Of a stretch of DNA of 6,643 bases, positions 1 to 5,678 are shown one piece after another. The translations under genes and the position numbers were made by a program. How positions within the stretch are numbered: the first letter of the stretch is position 1; each line of letters opens with the position of its first letter. Under the pieces are notes generated by a model. The model saw nothing but the letters and a program-made list of their open reading frames with translations, was not told where the DNA came from and did not search any database. The DNA is from Dehalococcoidia bacterium UBA2979 (GTDB taxonomy: Bacteria > Chloroflexota > Dehalococcoidia > UBA2979): assembly GCA_002348225.1 (NCBI GenBank), contig DEAP01000033.1, positions 1 to 6,643 of the forward strand, read 5' to 3'.

Positions 1-201
1 CTATCCACTGTCGCCGGCTTGATGGAACTTGCATTCGCACTAGGCATTCTTACCGGTGGTCTCGGTGGGGGATATCTAATCGAAGCATTCGGAACCACCT
101 CGATTTTTTTCGTTTCTGCAATCGTCAACGCTCTGGGCGGAATAATCTACGCACTGAGAACACAAAGTCTACGAGCGAATGATCGGGTCATTGGTCAATA
201 A
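1..201 (+). CDS. C-terminal end of a membrane transporter, probably MFS (5' partial)
   Basis: Frame 1 is open from the first base and ends at TAA (199-201), giving the last 66 residues of a protein whose start lies outside the window. Two hydrophobic segments are visible. The first is about residues 5-30, rich in Gly, with the run GILTGGLGGGYLIEAFG. The second is about residues 33-53 (SIFFVSAIVNALGGIIYAL). A short polar, basic tail follows. A Gly-rich helix, a short loop and a final helix with a charged cytoplasmic tail is what the last two helices (TM11-TM12) of a major facilitator superfamily permease look like, so an inner-membrane transporter is likely. The substrate cannot be told. The next gene starts 95 bases downstream, behind a possible promoter, so this is probably the end of a separate transcription unit. 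Another polytopic membrane protein family is possible. Confidence 0.7.
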   Translation, partial: LSTVAGLMELAFALGILTGGLGGGYLIEAFGTTSIFFVSAIVNALGGIIYALRTQSLRANDRVIGQ

Positions 202-246
202 GCACTAGGTTCGTCTTACGGCCGAACAGGACCCAACAAAATGATT

Positions 247-252
247 TATAAT
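247..252 (+). promoter_or_regulatory. Candidate -10 element (TATAAT) upstream of the peroxiredoxin gene
   Basis: The gap between the transporter stop and the peroxiredoxin start is AT-rich and holds a perfect TATAAT at 247-252. This would place transcription start near 259 and leave a leader of about 38 bases. No good -35 hexamer lies 16-19 bases upstream (the sequence there is CCGAACAGG-like, with at best 3 of 6 matches to TTGACA). The element is therefore either an activator-dependent or weak promoter, or a chance match in AT-rich DNA. Confidence 0.35.
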
Positions 253-284
253 TATAGATATTATTGAGCAACTTACTTAATATC

Positions 285-290
285 AGGAGG
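285..290 (+). promoter_or_regulatory. Shine-Dalgarno site (AGGAGG) that fixes the peroxiredoxin start
   Basis: AGGAGG at 285-290 lies 6 bases before the GTG at 297-299, which is close to ideal. It decides the start codon: a TTG at 264 is in the same frame, but translation from there would run through this site and would add 11 residues not expected in the family. Confidence 0.85.
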
Positions 291-296
291 AAGATC

Positions 297-953
297 GTGA
301 CATTACGAATAAACGATGAGGTCCCCGACTTTAGCGCGGACACAACAGAGGGACCAATTAATTTCCATGACTGGATCGGGAATAGCTGGGTTGTGCTTTT
401 CTCACACCCGAAGGATTTCACACCTGTTTGCACCACTGAACTTGGAACTGTTGCTAGTCTGAAACCCGATTTCGACAGCCGAAACTGCAAACTGATTGGC
501 ATCAGTGTTGATGGGGTGAGTGATCACGCGAGTTGGTCAAAAGATATCGAATCCTTTCAAGGGACAGCTGTAAACTATCCACTAATCGGCGATCCAACCT
601 TAAATATCGTGAAACAGTTCGATATGCTCCCTGCTGATGATGGAGATACCGCCGAGGGACGAACTCCAGCCGATAACGCAACCGCACGATCTATTTTCGT
701 AATCGGTCCGGACAAGAAAATAAAAGCAACGCTTACTTACCCAATGAGCACAGGACGTAACTTCGACGAGATTTTGCGTCTAGTGGACTCGCTCCAGCTG
801 ACAGCATCTGAGCAAGTGGCAACTCCTGCCAACTGGAATCAGGGAGAAGATGTGATTATCTTACCGGCAGTGTCAGACGAGGATGCTGCGAAGAAGTATA
901 CTGACGGCTGGGAAACTCCACTGCCATATATTCGGTTGGTGAAGCAGCCCTAG
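297..953 (+). CDS. 1-Cys peroxiredoxin (Prdx6-type thiol peroxidase)
   Basis: The protein has 218 residues from a GTG start, the usual length for the 1-Cys/Prdx6 branch of the AhpC-TSA family. It reduces hydrogen peroxide and organic hydroperoxides through a peroxidatic cysteine and should be cytosolic, as no signal peptide is seen. The active site is plain: FSHPKDFTPVCTTELG places the peroxidatic Cys at 45 with Thr42 and Pro38 around it, and the conserved Arg is at 131 (TARSIFVIGPD). The N-terminal half is the thioredoxin fold. The C-terminal extension (about 165-218, with YPMSTGRNFDEILR just before it, then TPANWNQGEDVIILP) is the Prdx6-type dimerisation arm. Cys64 is not at the position of a typical 2-Cys resolving cysteine. 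The gene has its own possible promoter. Its last codons form one arm of a hairpin whose other arm covers the ribosome binding region of the next gene. The family call is firm; the reductant is unknown. Confidence 0.95.
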   Translation: MTLRINDEVPDFSADTTEGPINFHDWIGNSWVVLFSHPKDFTPVCTTELGTVASLKPDFDSRNCKLIGISVDGVSDHASWSKDIESFQGTAVNYPLIGDPTLNIVKQFDMLPADDGDTAEGRTPADNATARSIFVIGPDKKIKATLTYPMSTGRNFDEILRLVDSLQLTASEQVATPANWNQGEDVIILPAVSDEDAAKKYTDGWETPLPYIRLVKQP

Positions 954-983
954 ATATTCTTCAAACAACAGTGAAGGGCTGCT
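943..983 (+). promoter_or_regulatory. Inverted repeat spanning the peroxiredoxin stop and the methyltransferase leader
   Basis: AGCAGCCC (943-950) and GGGCTGCT (976-983) are perfect 8-base inverted repeats separated by 25 bases. The left arm is the last coding bases of the peroxiredoxin gene. The right arm overlaps the only purine-rich candidate ribosome binding site (GAAGGG, 973-978) of the methyltransferase gene starting at 991. No T-run follows, so it is not a typical intrinsic terminator. A ribosome finishing the upstream gene would open the stem, so it could couple translation of the two genes. The large loop makes chance a real alternative. Confidence 0.35.
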
Positions 984-990
984 CATAGCT

Positions 991-1935
991 ATGGGTACAG
1001 CGTGGATTGCCGAGAGACTTGCCGCAGGAGGCGAGATCATTATTGATGGTGCTAACGGCTCTGAGCTTGAGAGGCGCGGCGTACCAATGGACGAACGCGC
1101 CTGGTGCGGTCCATCGGTTACCACGCACAGCCACGTGTTGAAGGAAATTCATAAAGACTACATTGCTGCAGGCGCAGAGGTGATTATCACAAACACATTC
1201 GCCTCGTCGCGGCAGATGCTGGAACCAGCTGGCTACGGCGATCAGGTAGCCGAAATGAACACAAAAGCAGTGGAAATAGCAAAAATGGCGGTCAAGGAAT
1301 CACAGGCCGAACATGTGGCCATAGCTGGTTCATTATCCGACGCCTCGGTCCAAGTAGCGGTTGCTGGTTCCATATCGGATGCACGAGCAGATAAGCGCGG
1401 CCTAGATTCTAAGTGGCTGCAGCCACAAGTTCTTAAAGCCACCTATCGCGAGCAAAGTGAACTATTGGTTGAAGCCGGAGCGGATCTACTCATCCTTGAA
1501 ATGATGCAGGAACCTGAGGTAGCTATCCCAGCAATCGAAGAAGCGATGCGGACCGGTGTTCCTGTTTGGGTTGGCCTGAGCTGCAGAAGTACTAATTCAT
1601 TGGAAGAACTGGTGATGTTTGATGATACTGACCGCATGTTTAGTGAAACACTGGACGCGGTCACCTCATATGATGTGCAATCAATTCATATCATGCACAG
1701 TCCAATAAGTGACACTACGTTGGGAATCCAGGCCCTTAAGAAACAATGGGATGGAGCCATAGGGGCATATCCTAACTCTGGTTATTTTGAACGACCAAGC
1801 TGGCAATTCGTGGATATTGCAACCCCAGAATATTTTGCAGATCATGTCGCCGAGTGGCGAAATATGGGTGTGCAAATACTAGGAGGGTGTTGTGGTTTAG
1901 GAGTCGAACATATTGAAGCGATTGGGATAAGCTGA
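991..1935 (+). CDS. Homocysteine S-methyltransferase family protein (Pfam S-methyl_trans type)
   Basis: The protein has 314 residues, the usual length for single-domain, zinc-dependent homocysteine S-methyltransferases (MmuM/BHMT type), which move a methyl group from a sulfonium or ammonium donor to homocysteine in the cytosol. Family landmarks appear in order: DGANGSEL (19-26), YIAAGAEVIITNTF ending at 70, LLILEMM with Glu170, and the zinc motif GGCCG with Cys300 and Cys301 near the C-terminus. The site where the first zinc Cys is usual (GxNC) reads IHIMHSP, placing His236 there. Residues 109-134 hold two similar 13-residue units (VAIAGSLSDASVQ and VAVAGSISDARAD). The ATG at 991 is chosen because homology begins at once and no better in-frame start exists; its Shine-Dalgarno is weak and distant. 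The gene ends in TGA and lies between the peroxiredoxin and acyl-CoA dehydrogenase genes. The methyl donor is unknown; S-methylmethionine, betaine and DMSP are possibilities only. Confidence 0.88.
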   Translation: MGTAWIAERLAAGGEIIIDGANGSELERRGVPMDERAWCGPSVTTHSHVLKEIHKDYIAAGAEVIITNTFASSRQMLEPAGYGDQVAEMNTKAVEIAKMAVKESQAEHVAIAGSLSDASVQVAVAGSISDARADKRGLDSKWLQPQVLKATYREQSELLVEAGADLLILEMMQEPEVAIPAIEEAMRTGVPVWVGLSCRSTNSLEELVMFDDTDRMFSETLDAVTSYDVQSIHIMHSPISDTTLGIQALKKQWDGAIGAYPNSGYFERPSWQFVDIATPEYFADHVAEWRNMGVQILGGCCGLGVEHIEAIGIS

Positions 1936-1960
1936 GGCACTCAAAAGTTGTGCCGGTGCC
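1936..1960 (+). other. Short inverted repeats between the methyltransferase and the acyl-CoA dehydrogenase genes
   Basis: Directly after the TGA stop, GGCAC (1936-1940) can pair with either of two nearby GTGCC copies (1950-1954 or 1956-1960). The stems are only 5 bases and no T-run follows (CAAATTTAATG instead), so this is at most a weak hairpin. The rest of the 64-base gap (1936-1999) holds only the ribosome binding site of the next gene. Confidence 0.2.
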
Positions 1961-1984
1961 CAAATTTAATGCGTTGACGACAGT

Positions 1985-1992
1985 GGGAGGAG
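1985..1992 (+). promoter_or_regulatory. Shine-Dalgarno site of the acyl-CoA dehydrogenase gene
   Basis: GGGAGGAG at 1985-1992 lies 7 bases before the ATG at 2000. It is a strong site and supports the chosen start, which also matches where acyl-CoA dehydrogenase homology begins (MDFKFTEDQENFR). Confidence 0.8.
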
Positions 1993-1999
1993 TCGCGAA

Positions 2000-3196
2000 A
2001 TGGATTTCAAATTCACTGAAGACCAGGAAAATTTCAGAGCGGAAATCAAGGCATTTATCGAAACCACACTTACAAAGGAGTTCTGGAGCGCACAGGAAGC
2101 AAAAGGAGGGGGAGGTCGCGAGGAACGATCTTCGCCGGAATTCAGTCGTATGACGGCAGAGGCTGGATGGCTGGCAGTCGCCTGGCCTGAGGAATACGGT
2201 GGAGCTGGACTTAGCTACACAGAACAAATGATTTACATGGAAGAGATGGCCGAAGTAGGTGCGCCACAAGAGCATCATCGAAGAGCCGTTCAACAGGTAG
2301 GCCCATCGATAATTTTGTTCGGGAATGAGGAACAAAAGCAAGAGTATCTCCCTCAGATTGCAAAAGGAGATCTCTCTTTCGCGATGGGACTTTCAGAACC
2401 TGATGCCGGGTCAGATTTAGCATCAGCAAATACGCGGGCTGTGAAAGATGGTGATTTTTACACTGTTAACGGGCAAAAAAAATGGACTAGTGGGGCTCAC
2501 TATTCGGACCTTCTTTGGACAGTTGTACGAACCGACCCTAATGCGCCCAAACACAGGGGCTTATCCATGCTCATAATTCCACTCGATGCCGAAGGTGTCA
2601 CCGTGGAACCTATCCTTGATATGCAGGGAGAACACCATTTCAACAAAGTGCATTTTGAAGACGTAAAGGTCCCTACTGAAAATATCGTGGGCGAGGAAAA
2701 TCGCGGCTGGTATGTGAATGCGTCGACTATGGATTTTGAACGCTCAGGCATAGCACGTATTGCTTCCCTCAGAAGAGCTCTGAAACAAGCGATTGGAGCT
2801 CACCAATCCCCGCAAAGTGGTTATAAATCAGAGAGCAAAAGAACGAGATTAGCTGACTTAAGTGTCTCGACAAAGGTCTCTGAGTTATTGGCCTACAGAG
2901 TAGTGTCCCAACAGGCATCTGGACTCATTCCAAATTACGAGGTATCGATTACAAAACTACTTGCAAGTGAGGTCGATCAAACGATCCATAACTTGCACGT
3001 GGGGATAGATGGACTTTTTGGGAACCTATCGTTCAGCAAATGGACAACCGCGAGTGATGGTGGCAGTTTGAGGCATGAACTCAGAACCTCTGCAAACGGG
3101 TATATCTCCGCTATCCCTGGAACAATCGCACAGGGGTCGAGTGAAATTCAACGAAATGTCATTGCAACTCGCGGGCTAGGTTTACCTCGTGGTTAG
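2000..3196 (+). CDS. Acyl-CoA dehydrogenase family protein
   Basis: The 398-residue protein is full length for the FAD-dependent acyl-CoA dehydrogenase family, which introduces an alpha,beta double bond into an acyl-CoA and passes electrons to ETF. The N-terminal helical domain opens with MDFKFTEDQENFRAEIKAF and includes WPEEYGGAGLSY. The middle beta domain carries LSEPDAGSDL (131-140) and KKWTSGAHYSDL. The C-terminal helical domain ends with GTIAQGSSEIQRNVIATRGLG. The position of the MCAD catalytic Glu (the E of YEGT) is Gln378. A Glu is instead found at 247 in DFERSG, matching the helix-G base of isovaleryl-CoA and long-chain dehydrogenases (LDLERL), so the enzyme is probably active. The start is supported by a strong Shine-Dalgarno. 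Its last 8 bases overlap the CoA transferase gene, suggesting joint translation and shared work on one CoA thioester. The substrate is unknown. A role as one subunit of a mixed dehydrogenase complex is a less likely alternative. Confidence 0.93.
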   Translation: MDFKFTEDQENFRAEIKAFIETTLTKEFWSAQEAKGGGGREERSSPEFSRMTAEAGWLAVAWPEEYGGAGLSYTEQMIYMEEMAEVGAPQEHHRRAVQQVGPSIILFGNEEQKQEYLPQIAKGDLSFAMGLSEPDAGSDLASANTRAVKDGDFYTVNGQKKWTSGAHYSDLLWTVVRTDPNAPKHRGLSMLIIPLDAEGVTVEPILDMQGEHHFNKVHFEDVKVPTENIVGEENRGWYVNASTMDFERSGIARIASLRRALKQAIGAHQSPQSGYKSESKRTRLADLSVSTKVSELLAYRVVSQQASGLIPNYEVSITKLLASEVDQTIHNLHVGIDGLFGNLSFSKWTTASDGGSLRHELRTSANGYISAIPGTIAQGSSEIQRNVIATRGLGLPRG

Positions 3197-4460
3197 TGAG
3201 CATCGTGGAGCCTTCGTCGGATTGAAAGTTATTGAGTTAGGTCGCTTCATAGCGGCACCATATTGTGCACAGCTATTGGCTGATTCCGGTGCTGATGTGA
3301 TAAAAATCGAACCTCTGGAGGGAGACCAAACCAGACGTAACGGAACAATAATTCCGGGTGAAGGACTTCAGTATCTCAATAAAAACCGAGGTAAACGATC
3401 CGTCGCCGTAAATCTGGCAAACTCTGAGATAAATTCCGCGGTCAAAGCATTATGTGAGAAAGCTGACGTAATTATTGCTAATTTCAGACCAGGCGTTGCA
3501 CAAAGTCTGGGACTTGATTATGAAACTCTGAAGAAGCGAAATGCCCGCCTAATCTATGCTGAGAACACTGGATATGGCCTGGAGGGACCACTCGCCGGTA
3601 AACCTGCCATGGATGCTGCCATTCAGGCATTCTCAGGACTTGCACATCTGAGCCCAGATGGCCCTTCTTTGAACCCAGATCCTCTTGTTGACTATATGGC
3701 AGCCATGCTCCTCTCGTGGGGTATAGCATCAGCTCTATATCACCGTGAAAAAACAAATATCGGCCAACGCATAGACGTGGCACTCTTACAGGCCGCCCTC
3801 GTTTTGCAGAACAACAATGCTCATCATGTGGATGTCATCGCAGACTGGAGAAAGGAATATGTGAGTTTTCTTGAGGAGGTGTACGAGGAATCGGACCCGT
3901 GGGAGAGAATGATTGAGCGGAAAGCTGAACTTCTCCCTCATGTCGTAAGTGGCGCATATTATGGTTTTTTACAGACTTCAAATGGAGTAATCGTCATTTC
4001 AGCAGGTGTTGACTCCCTTCAACGAAAAATCGCCGCTCTACTGAATATCGATGACCCCCGAATAACGGACCCTGACTGGGAAGCTCCAGCTGACATCAAA
4101 GCTTATCAGGCCGGTATCCGTGATCAGATGCAGGCTGTTTTGCTTACAAACACAACTGAGCATTGGCTCAAAATCTTTAATGAGGCTGGTGTCCCATGTC
4201 AGCGCTACCAGACGCTCGAAGAGGTAATCGACAGCCCGCAAGTGAAGGAAAACAACTTCATGATTCATCTCGAGCATGAATTGCTCGGGGGGATGGATGT
4301 TGTAGCTCCCCCGGTCAAATTTGGAGAAACACCACTGCAGGCGCAAGGTCCTAGCCCAGTCCTCGGTAAGCACACACGTGAAGTACTTAATGAAGCAGGC
4401 ATGACAAACGATACTATAAATAAGCTTATCGATGACAAACATGCAATAGCATCTGACTAG
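3189..4460 (+). CDS. CaiB/BaiF (family III) CoA transferase
   Basis: The 423-residue cytosolic protein moves CoA between carboxylic acids, usually activating a substrate acid from an acyl-CoA donor. The family opening is clear (GLKVIELGRFIAAPYCAQLL, residues 11-30, then ADVIKIEPLEGDQTR). It is followed by LNKNRGKRSVAVNL, ANFRPGVAQSLGLDYETL, YAENTGYGLEGPLAGKPAMD, and the catalytic aspartate region LVDYMAAMLLSWGIASALY with Asp168 aligning to Asp169 of formyl-CoA transferase. GQRIDVALLQAAL follows, and the C-terminal part has GVPCQRYQTLEEVIDSPQV. The GTG at 3189 overlaps the dehydrogenase stop by 8 bases, as expected for translational coupling; only a partial Shine-Dalgarno (CTAGG, 3176-3180) precedes it. 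The next plausible in-frame start (TTG at 3222) would cut into the conserved opening. Pairing of a CaiB-type transferase with an acyl-CoA dehydrogenase resembles carnitine and bile-acid type pathways in layout only. The substrate is unknown. Confidence 0.95.
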   Translation: MVSEHRGAFVGLKVIELGRFIAAPYCAQLLADSGADVIKIEPLEGDQTRRNGTIIPGEGLQYLNKNRGKRSVAVNLANSEINSAVKALCEKADVIIANFRPGVAQSLGLDYETLKKRNARLIYAENTGYGLEGPLAGKPAMDAAIQAFSGLAHLSPDGPSLNPDPLVDYMAAMLLSWGIASALYHREKTNIGQRIDVALLQAALVLQNNNAHHVDVIADWRKEYVSFLEEVYEESDPWERMIERKAELLPHVVSGAYYGFLQTSNGVIVISAGVDSLQRKIAALLNIDDPRITDPDWEAPADIKAYQAGIRDQMQAVLLTNTTEHWLKIFNEAGVPCQRYQTLEEVIDSPQVKENNFMIHLEHELLGGMDVVAPPVKFGETPLQAQGPSPVLGKHTREVLNEAGMTNDTINKLIDDKHAIASD

Positions 4461-4463
4461 AGG

Positions 4464-4469
4464 GGAGGA
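4464..4469 (+). promoter_or_regulatory. Shine-Dalgarno site (GGAGGA) that fixes the GTG start at 4474
   Basis: GGAGGA at 4464-4469, within AGGGGAGGAT, directly follows the CoA transferase stop and lies a few bases before GTG 4474-4476. It favours this start over the in-frame ATG at 4504 (residue 11). Confidence 0.8.
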
Positions 4470-4473
4470 TACC

Positions 4474-5646
4474 GTGGGCTGGTCAATCAATCAAAAATTC
4501 GGCATGACATTCCACAGGCCTCAGCTGTCGAGTAAGGGATACACACTAATAACACCACTGAGCGGTAATGCAAGTTACCTGCTCGATATCGACGGACGAT
4601 TCGTACACAAATGGGTTTTTGAAACTGTCCGTCCACACATTTCTAAATTACTCGACAATGGCAACCTTCTTATGATGGGAGTGGAGCATTCGCTACTACC
4701 ACCACCACCACCAGATTTCACGGTTGATCCCCCACCGTTTGATCGACATCTCCGCCGCCTCGGCGCTAACTGTTCGGTATTACAGGAAATCACTTGGGAG
4801 GGTGAGGTTGTGTGGGAACACAAAGATATTGCCATGCACCATGACTTTGTCCGCCTTGAAAACGGGAACACAATATTCCCAGTCTGGAGGGAAATGCCGG
4901 ACGCAGAAGCCAAGCAGGTGAAAGGAGGAGTCAAACGTCCTAAAGAAAAACTTCCGGTAATGCTTGGGGATGACATCGTTGAAATAGATCCAGAAGGTAA
5001 GGAAATTTGGCGAGCAGAAACATGGAAGCTCTTTGATCCTCGTAAGGACCCTATATGCCCGCTTGAAACAAAATGGGAGTGGACCCACATAAATAGCATC
5101 GATCTAAATTCTGATGGTGATGTATTGATTTCCTGCAGGAACAATAGTCGTGTGGCAATAATTTCTCGTGGGACAGGCGATCCGAAAATCACGTGGAAGT
5201 ATGGTTTCCCTGACACCGCACATCAACATCATGCTACTTGGGTGGATAACAATCAGGTGCAGATCTTCGATAATGGAATGCATCGTCAAACTGACATGTC
5301 CACCTCACGTGTGATCGTCGTCGATCCCCAAACAAGTGAGGTCACTTGGACCTACCAAGGGAATCCTCCGGCGCAATTTTTCAGTGGCCATATTTCAGGA
5401 GCTACCCGGCTCCCAAATCAGAATGTCCTAATATGCGAAGGTACATCCGGTCGACTGCTTGAAATAACTTCAAAAGGTGAGGTTGCTTGGGAATGGTGGA
5501 ATCCTATCTACAATGCTCGAGACAACGGCATAACAATAGGCTGGTTATTTCGTGCGTATCGCTATGGACTTGAGCATCCAGCCATACAAGGTAGACAACT
5601 CCGACCAGAAAATCTCTCTGAGATGAACCGGCAATACGGCATGTGA
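4474..5646 (+). CDS. Arylsulfotransferase-like beta-propeller protein
   Basis: The 390-residue protein resembles the bacterial arylsulfate sulfotransferase (ASST) superfamily, whose studied members move a sulfuryl group between phenolic compounds. The propeller is visible as repeated blades of the pattern 'ile-D-xx-G-x-v-x-W ... l-x-NGN-x-l': YLLDIDGRFVHKW with LLDNGNLLMMG, LQEITWEGEVVWEH with RLENGNTIF, IVEIDPEGKEIWRAE with LNSDGDVLIS, VIVVDPQTSEVTWTY with RLPNQNVLI, and LLEITSKGEVAWEWWNP. Candidate active-site histidines sit where blades begin: His122/123 (MHHDF), His205 (WTHINS), His250/252/253 (HQHHATW) and His306 (GHISGA). A five-proline run lies at residues 76-80. Unlike periplasmic AssT there is no N-terminal signal peptide or lipobox, so it is probably cytosolic. 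It lies 13 bases after the CoA transferase gene, clearly in the same operon. It ends in tandem stops (TGA TAA). True sulfotransferase activity is not certain; many relatives are uncharacterised. Confidence 0.8.
   Translation: MGWSINQKFGMTFHRPQLSSKGYTLITPLSGNASYLLDIDGRFVHKWVFETVRPHISKLLDNGNLLMMGVEHSLLPPPPPDFTVDPPPFDRHLRRLGANCSVLQEITWEGEVVWEHKDIAMHHDFVRLENGNTIFPVWREMPDAEAKQVKGGVKRPKEKLPVMLGDDIVEIDPEGKEIWRAETWKLFDPRKDPICPLETKWEWTHINSIDLNSDGDVLISCRNNSRVAIISRGTGDPKITWKYGFPDTAHQHHATWVDNNQVQIFDNGMHRQTDMSTSRVIVVDPQTSEVTWTYQGNPPAQFFSGHISGATRLPNQNVLICEGTSGRLLEITSKGEVAWEWWNPIYNARDNGITIGWLFRAYRYGLEHPAIQGRQLRPENLSEMNRQYGM
4698..4713 (+). repeat. ACC trinucleotide run encoding five prolines
   Basis: Five ACC units plus one base read in frame as CCA x5, giving LLPPPPPDF (proline residues 76-80) in the arylsulfotransferase-like protein. 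A short perfect triplet run can change length by slippage, and five consecutive prolines are a known type of EF-P-dependent ribosome pause site. Confidence 0.6.
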
Positions 5647-5665
5647 TAAACAACTTATAGCTGAA

Positions 5666-5670
5666 AAGGA
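5666..5670 (+). promoter_or_regulatory. Shine-Dalgarno site of the reductase-like gene
   Basis: AAGGA at 5666-5670 is 8 bases before the ATG at 5679 and supports that start. An ATG at 5671 is in another frame and gives only a very short peptide. No promoter or terminator is seen in the 32-base gap (5647-5678), so the gene is probably read from the upstream transcript. Confidence 0.65.
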
Positions 5671-5678
5671 ATGAATCA

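Noticed and set aside
264..296. TTG start at 264 giving the peroxiredoxin 11 extra residues
   Set aside because: AGGAGG at 285-290 is ideally placed for GTG 297, and family homology starts there (TLRINDEVPDFSADT).
1974..1979. TTGACG as a -35 element for the acyl-CoA dehydrogenase gene
   Set aside because: A matching -10 would have to fall at about 1997-2002, on the start codon, leaving no leader with the ribosome binding site.
2103..2115. Internal AAGGAGG as a ribosome binding site for a second start in the dehydrogenase gene
   Set aside because: It encodes the Lys-Gly-Gly-Gly-Gly stretch; the nearest in-frame ATG (2149) is too far away and would remove part of the conserved N-terminal domain.
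1772..2341. A 189-codon open frame on the - strand
   Set aside because: It lies opposite the methyltransferase and dehydrogenase genes, both strongly conserved; its translation is Cys/Phe/Leu/Ser-rich without a recognisable domain.
3189..4460. DMSP lyase DddD, another family III CoA transferase relative
   Set aside because: DddD is about twice as long with two fused transferase domains; this protein has one domain of 423 residues.
4575..5216. A 213-codon open frame on the - strand
   Set aside because: It is antisense to the arylsulfotransferase-like gene; its Ser/Gly/Pro-rich translation, including the reverse of the proline run, has no recognisable domain.
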